This document shows, in pieces, positions 61,256-64,000 of a stretch of 64,000 nucleotides of DNA. Under the pieces are notes generated by a model. That model ran no database searches. It was not told where the DNA came from and saw only the letters and a list, made by a program, of their open reading frames with translations. Source of the stretch: Shimia sp. R9_2 (GTDB taxonomy: Bacteria > Pseudomonadota > Alphaproteobacteria > Rhodobacterales > Rhodobacteraceae). Positions within the stretch are counted from its first letter, which is position 1. Each line of letters starts with the position of its first letter. The stretch covers positions 496,001-560,000 of the forward strand of contig NZ_JAGHRO010000002.1 of the NCBI RefSeq assembly GCF_017743735.1, given 5' to 3'. The position numbers and the translations under genes are program-made.

Positions 61256-63568
61256 ATGGCCGAAGAGGTGATTCCGGACGAACTCGACATCACAGACGAG
61301 TTGATTGCCGAAAGACGAACAGAGCAGCCGGGCGAAACACCCGAAGACATGACCCCATGGCAAAGGCCGATCACAGCCGCCATTGACATTCTCAACATGT
61401 GGGCGGGCCGTCTGATTTGTCTGCTGATGATACCGCTGATCCTGGCCATCGTGTTTGAGGTTTTCTCGCGCAATATGTTCGCGATCCTCACCCAAAATGG
61501 CATGCACGACGTCGCCACCGCCTGGGGCCTTGGTCCAACGCTTTGGGTGTATGACATCAGCCGCATGATCGGTGGGGTGCTCTTCATGGCCGCCGCGGGT
61601 TACGCCCTCCTGCGTGGGGTACATATCCGCGCTGATTTTCTTTACCGCACATGGTCTCCCAAGACACAGGCCACCGTCGACGCGACGCTCTACATGGCGT
61701 TCTACCTGCCTGCGATGTTGTTCTTCACATGGGTGTCGACCGAGTATTGGCTCAAGGCCTTCCTCGTGAACGAGACCGCAGCGGACAGCACATGGGCTCC
61801 CATTCTCTGGCCTGCACGCCTTGCCATGCCCGTCGGTGCCGCGCTTCTATTTTTGCAAGGTTTCCCCGAACTCTTCCGCGCGTTTCACCAGATGGGCAAA
61901 GAGCGGGAGCGCGCCTTCCTGCGCATCCTACCCTTCTACGTCATCGCCCTCGCAACAGTCACCGTGGGCGTGTTCTTTCCCGATGTCCTGCCACTCGGCG
62001 ATGTTTGGGAAAGCGTGTTTGGCAAAGGTCCCGGCATCGCAAAACCCACCATTGGTCTGATCATGCTCGCAGTGATGCTGTTTGCGATCTTCGTGGGCTT
62101 TCCAATTTCATTTACCCTGATCTTCCTCGGTTTTGTCTTCGGCACATGGGGCGCGAATTTCAAACTCGCGACCTTCCTGATGACGCTGCAAACCAACTCC
62201 GTGATGCTGTCTGATCAACTGGTCGCAGTACCGCTCTTCATCTTCATGGGCATCGTAATGGAGCAAGCCGGTCTGATGGAGCGCCTGTTCCAAGCGGTTC
62301 AGATGATGATGAGCCGCACCCGCGGCGCGCTCTTCATCGCCGTCCTGTTTGTCTCCACCATCTTTGCCGCAGCCACCGGCATCGTTGGTGCCTCGGTCAC
62401 CATTCTCGGCATTATGGCGGCGCGCACGATGAACAAATCCGGCTACGACGTGCGCCTTGCAGCAGGCACCATCACCGCAGGCGGCACGCTTGGCATTCTG
62501 ATCCCCCCGTCCATCATGCTGATCGTGATGGGGCCGGTGCTCGAAGTGCCGGTCACAGACCTCTTCCGCGCAGCCATCATACCCGGGATCATGCTCGCCG
62601 GACTGTATCTCCTTTATTCCTTGGGTCGTTGCTGGCTCAACCCAGATCTCGGCCCTATTCTGCCGCCCGAAGAACAGCCGGAAACCTCACCCTACTACCT
62701 GCTTGAAGTGGTGTTGGTGATGGCCTCACTGGTCTTCCTGATCTGGCTCATCACGCGCGGGCTGATTGAAGGTTTCGGTTTCCCGCTTGGCGCGCTTGTG
62801 GTGCCCTGCGCTTGGGTCGGCGTGATGTTCGCCGTCTATGGCTGGCTCAACAAAGCACGCCCCGGTGGCTTTTACTTTTCAGAGCTTTGGTATGAATTCT
62901 TCATGGGTCTTGTGCCGCCTACGGTGCTGATCGCCTTTGCGCTTGGCTCCATTCTGGCGGGCTGGGCCACCCCTGCCGAAGCATCCGCCTGTGGGGCCTT
63001 TGGGGCCATCGTGCTCTCCGTGCTCTATCGCAAATTCACCCTTCCGGGACTTTACGATGCGCTGCTCAAAAGTCTTGAGATCACCGTGCTCATCATGTTC
63101 CTCGTGGCAGCCTCCAACTTCTTTGGCGCGGTGTTCTCCAACCTTGGCACCCCCAAGATGCTGACCGAGCTGCTCCTGTCCCTCGACATGAGCCCTGTTC
63201 TGATCCTGATGCTGATCATGGCGCTGATCTTCCTGCTGGGCTGGCCTCTGGAATGGGTGCCTATCGTGCTTATCATCGTGCCGATCCTGATCCCCACGGT
63301 CACCTCACTGGACCTCGGTTTTGAAAACACCAATGACCTACTGGTCTGGTTCGCCATCCTCGTCGCCGTGAACCTGCAAACCGCCTGGCTCAGTCCACCC
63401 GTGGCGCTCTCGGCCTACTTCCTCAAAGGCGTCGTTCCGGAGTGGGACCTGCGGGACATCTACTTCGGCATGATGCAGTTCATGGTGATCCAGCTGATTG
63501 GCCTCACCCTGATCTTCCTCTTCCCGCAAATCGCCCTCTGGCTGCCCAACTTCATTTACGGGCAATAA
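61256..63568 (+). CDS. dctM: Fused TRAP transporter DctQM permease
   Basis: Inner-membrane permease of 770 residues joining the small Q subunit (about 40-235, four helices) and the large M subunit (about 260-765, twelve helices; GTWGANFKLATF.. and GAAGATGIVGASVTILG-type segments). TRAP systems of the DctP type use a Na+ gradient. The DctQ and DctM genes are usually separate; the fusion is known in some branches. Followed by a DUF475 gene. Confidence 0.9.
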   Translation: MAEEVIPDELDITDELIAERRTEQPGETPEDMTPWQRPITAAIDILNMWAGRLICLLMIPLILAIVFEVFSRNMFAILTQNGMHDVATAWGLGPTLWVYDISRMIGGVLFMAAAGYALLRGVHIRADFLYRTWSPKTQATVDATLYMAFYLPAMLFFTWVSTEYWLKAFLVNETAADSTWAPILWPARLAMPVGAALLFLQGFPELFRAFHQMGKERERAFLRILPFYVIALATVTVGVFFPDVLPLGDVWESVFGKGPGIAKPTIGLIMLAVMLFAIFVGFPISFTLIFLGFVFGTWGANFKLATFLMTLQTNSVMLSDQLVAVPLFIFMGIVMEQAGLMERLFQAVQMMMSRTRGALFIAVLFVSTIFAAATGIVGASVTILGIMAARTMNKSGYDVRLAAGTITAGGTLGILIPPSIMLIVMGPVLEVPVTDLFRAAIIPGIMLAGLYLLYSLGRCWLNPDLGPILPPEEQPETSPYYLLEVVLVMASLVFLIWLITRGLIEGFGFPLGALVVPCAWVGVMFAVYGWLNKARPGGFYFSELWYEFFMGLVPPTVLIAFALGSILAGWATPAEASACGAFGAIVLSVLYRKFTLPGLYDALLKSLEITVLIMFLVAASNFFGAVFSNLGTPKMLTELLLSLDMSPVLILMLIMALIFLLGWPLEWVPIVLIIVPILIPTVTSLDLGFENTNDLLVWFAILVAVNLQTAWLSPPVALSAYFLKGVVPEWDLRDIYFGMMQFMVIQLIGLTLIFLFPQIALWLPNFIYGQ

Positions 63569-63570
63569 CC

Positions 63571-64000
63571 ATGCAGGCACAGAAATCTCCTTTGGCTTAT
63601 CTGAAGTGGGCGCTGATTGTCACCGTAGTGGGCTTGTTCCTCTCCGCATGGCTGGGCTGGGAAACCGAGGGCACCATCAACGGGATAATCTCTTTCCTGT
63701 TGATCGGTGCTGTGCTCGCAGCTTTGGAAATCGCGCTCTCGTTTGACAACGCCATCGTCAACGCAAACAAGCTAGAAGACATGACCCCGGTTTGGCAGCG
63801 CCGCTTCCTCACTTGGGGCATCCTCATCGCCGTCTTCGGCATGCGGATCGTCTTCCCGCTCCTGATCGTCACCGTTTTTGCCTGGCTCACGCCCCTCGAA
63901 GCCCTGCGCCTCGCCCTGATCGCACCAGAGCAATACAGCCACATCATGCATCAGTCCCACAGCTCTATCGCGGCCTTTGGCGGGACATTCTTGATGATGG
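63571..64000 (+). CDS. DUF475/TerC-like membrane protein (partial, C-terminus beyond window)
   Basis: N-terminal 143 residues of a membrane protein in the DUF475 (YkoY/TerC-related) family: several hydrophobic helices and the conserved D-N-A-I-V-N-A-N (about 55-62) motif (TerC: D-N-x-x-V). The frame is open at the window end. It follows dctQM by two bases. Role in ion homeostasis is only a family inference. Confidence 0.8.
   Translation, partial: MQAQKSPLAYLKWALIVTVVGLFLSAWLGWETEGTINGIISFLLIGAVLAALEIALSFDNAIVNANKLEDMTPVWQRRFLTWGILIAVFGMRIVFPLLIVTVFAWLTPLEALRLALIAPEQYSHIMHQSHSSIAAFGGTFLMM

Overview
The window is a dense, GC-rich bacterial chromosome segment. Gene content and order point to a marine alphaproteobacterium of the Rhodobacterales (Roseobacter group). 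The signs are a fused MrpAB antiporter subunit, glnD-murJ-trpS order, rsmI divergent from a PBP-activator lipoprotein gene, TRAP transport, CtrA-like half-site pairs (TTAA-N7-TTAA) and many 1-8 nt gene overlaps. I saw no tRNA, rRNA, CRISPR array, insertion sequence or prophage. No stretch over 300 bp lacks a gene.

Layout. 1-3.2 kb (minus): end of an Mrp Na+/H+ antiporter operon (mrpAB fusion, mrpC cut by the window edge). 3.3-14.4 kb (minus): a nine-gene run with the likely order of transcription arylsulfatase, periplasmic HAD hydrolase, MoxR ATPase, DUF58, DUF4381, BatA-type VWA, BatB/C-type VWA-TPR, BatD and an octaheme cytochrome c with HEAT/TPR tail. This is the most distinctive system here. 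14.6-18.2 kb: rlmJ, a CAP-(Pro-Glu repeat)-RTX secreted protein and a 2-oxoglutarate/Fe(II) oxygenase. 18.4-24.1 kb (plus): rod-shape operon mreB-mreC-mreD-mrdA-rodA. 24.1-27.9 kb: LysR regulator, VOC protein and hydroxyacid dehydrogenase; sseB and a uracil-DNA glycosylase. 27.9-29.3 kb: ArsR regulator with two near-identical operators, and a DUF318/ArsP-type permease. 29.6-34.3 kb: KpsT-like ATPase, KpsE-like polysaccharide co-polymerase, kdsA and a phosphohexomutase, with no KpsM permease in the window. 34.4-35.7 kb: HTH/DUF2975 pair and a glycine-zipper lipoprotein. 35.7-40.7 kb (minus): coaBC, dut, a membrane-anchored MoeB/ThiF protein, M3 oligopeptidase. 40.8-45.3 kb: ChaN-like protein, cobU and a histidine phosphatase, a GST fused to a YHS-like tail, and comM preceded by a CtrA-like site.

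45.4-55.7 kb: gshB-yraN-rsmI on the minus strand, divergent from lpoA-like, glnD and murJ; then an HdeD-like membrane protein preceded by a perfect CtrA-like site, a rhomboid homologue lacking the catalytic residues, and trpS. 55.9-57.4 kb: an unrecognised multi-TM protein with two helix-turn-helix-like C-terminal segments. 57.5-64 kb: a catabolic/uptake module (IclR repressor divergent from a GMC alcohol oxidoreductase, TRAP DctP and a fused DctQM permease), then the start of a DUF475/TerC-like protein cut by the window edge.

Functional reading: much of the window serves the cell envelope (rod complex, MurJ, PBP activator, capsule/LPS sugar supply, Mrp antiporter). The two accessory modules that stand out are the sulfatase/MoxR-VWA/octaheme run and the IclR-GMC-TRAP uptake unit.
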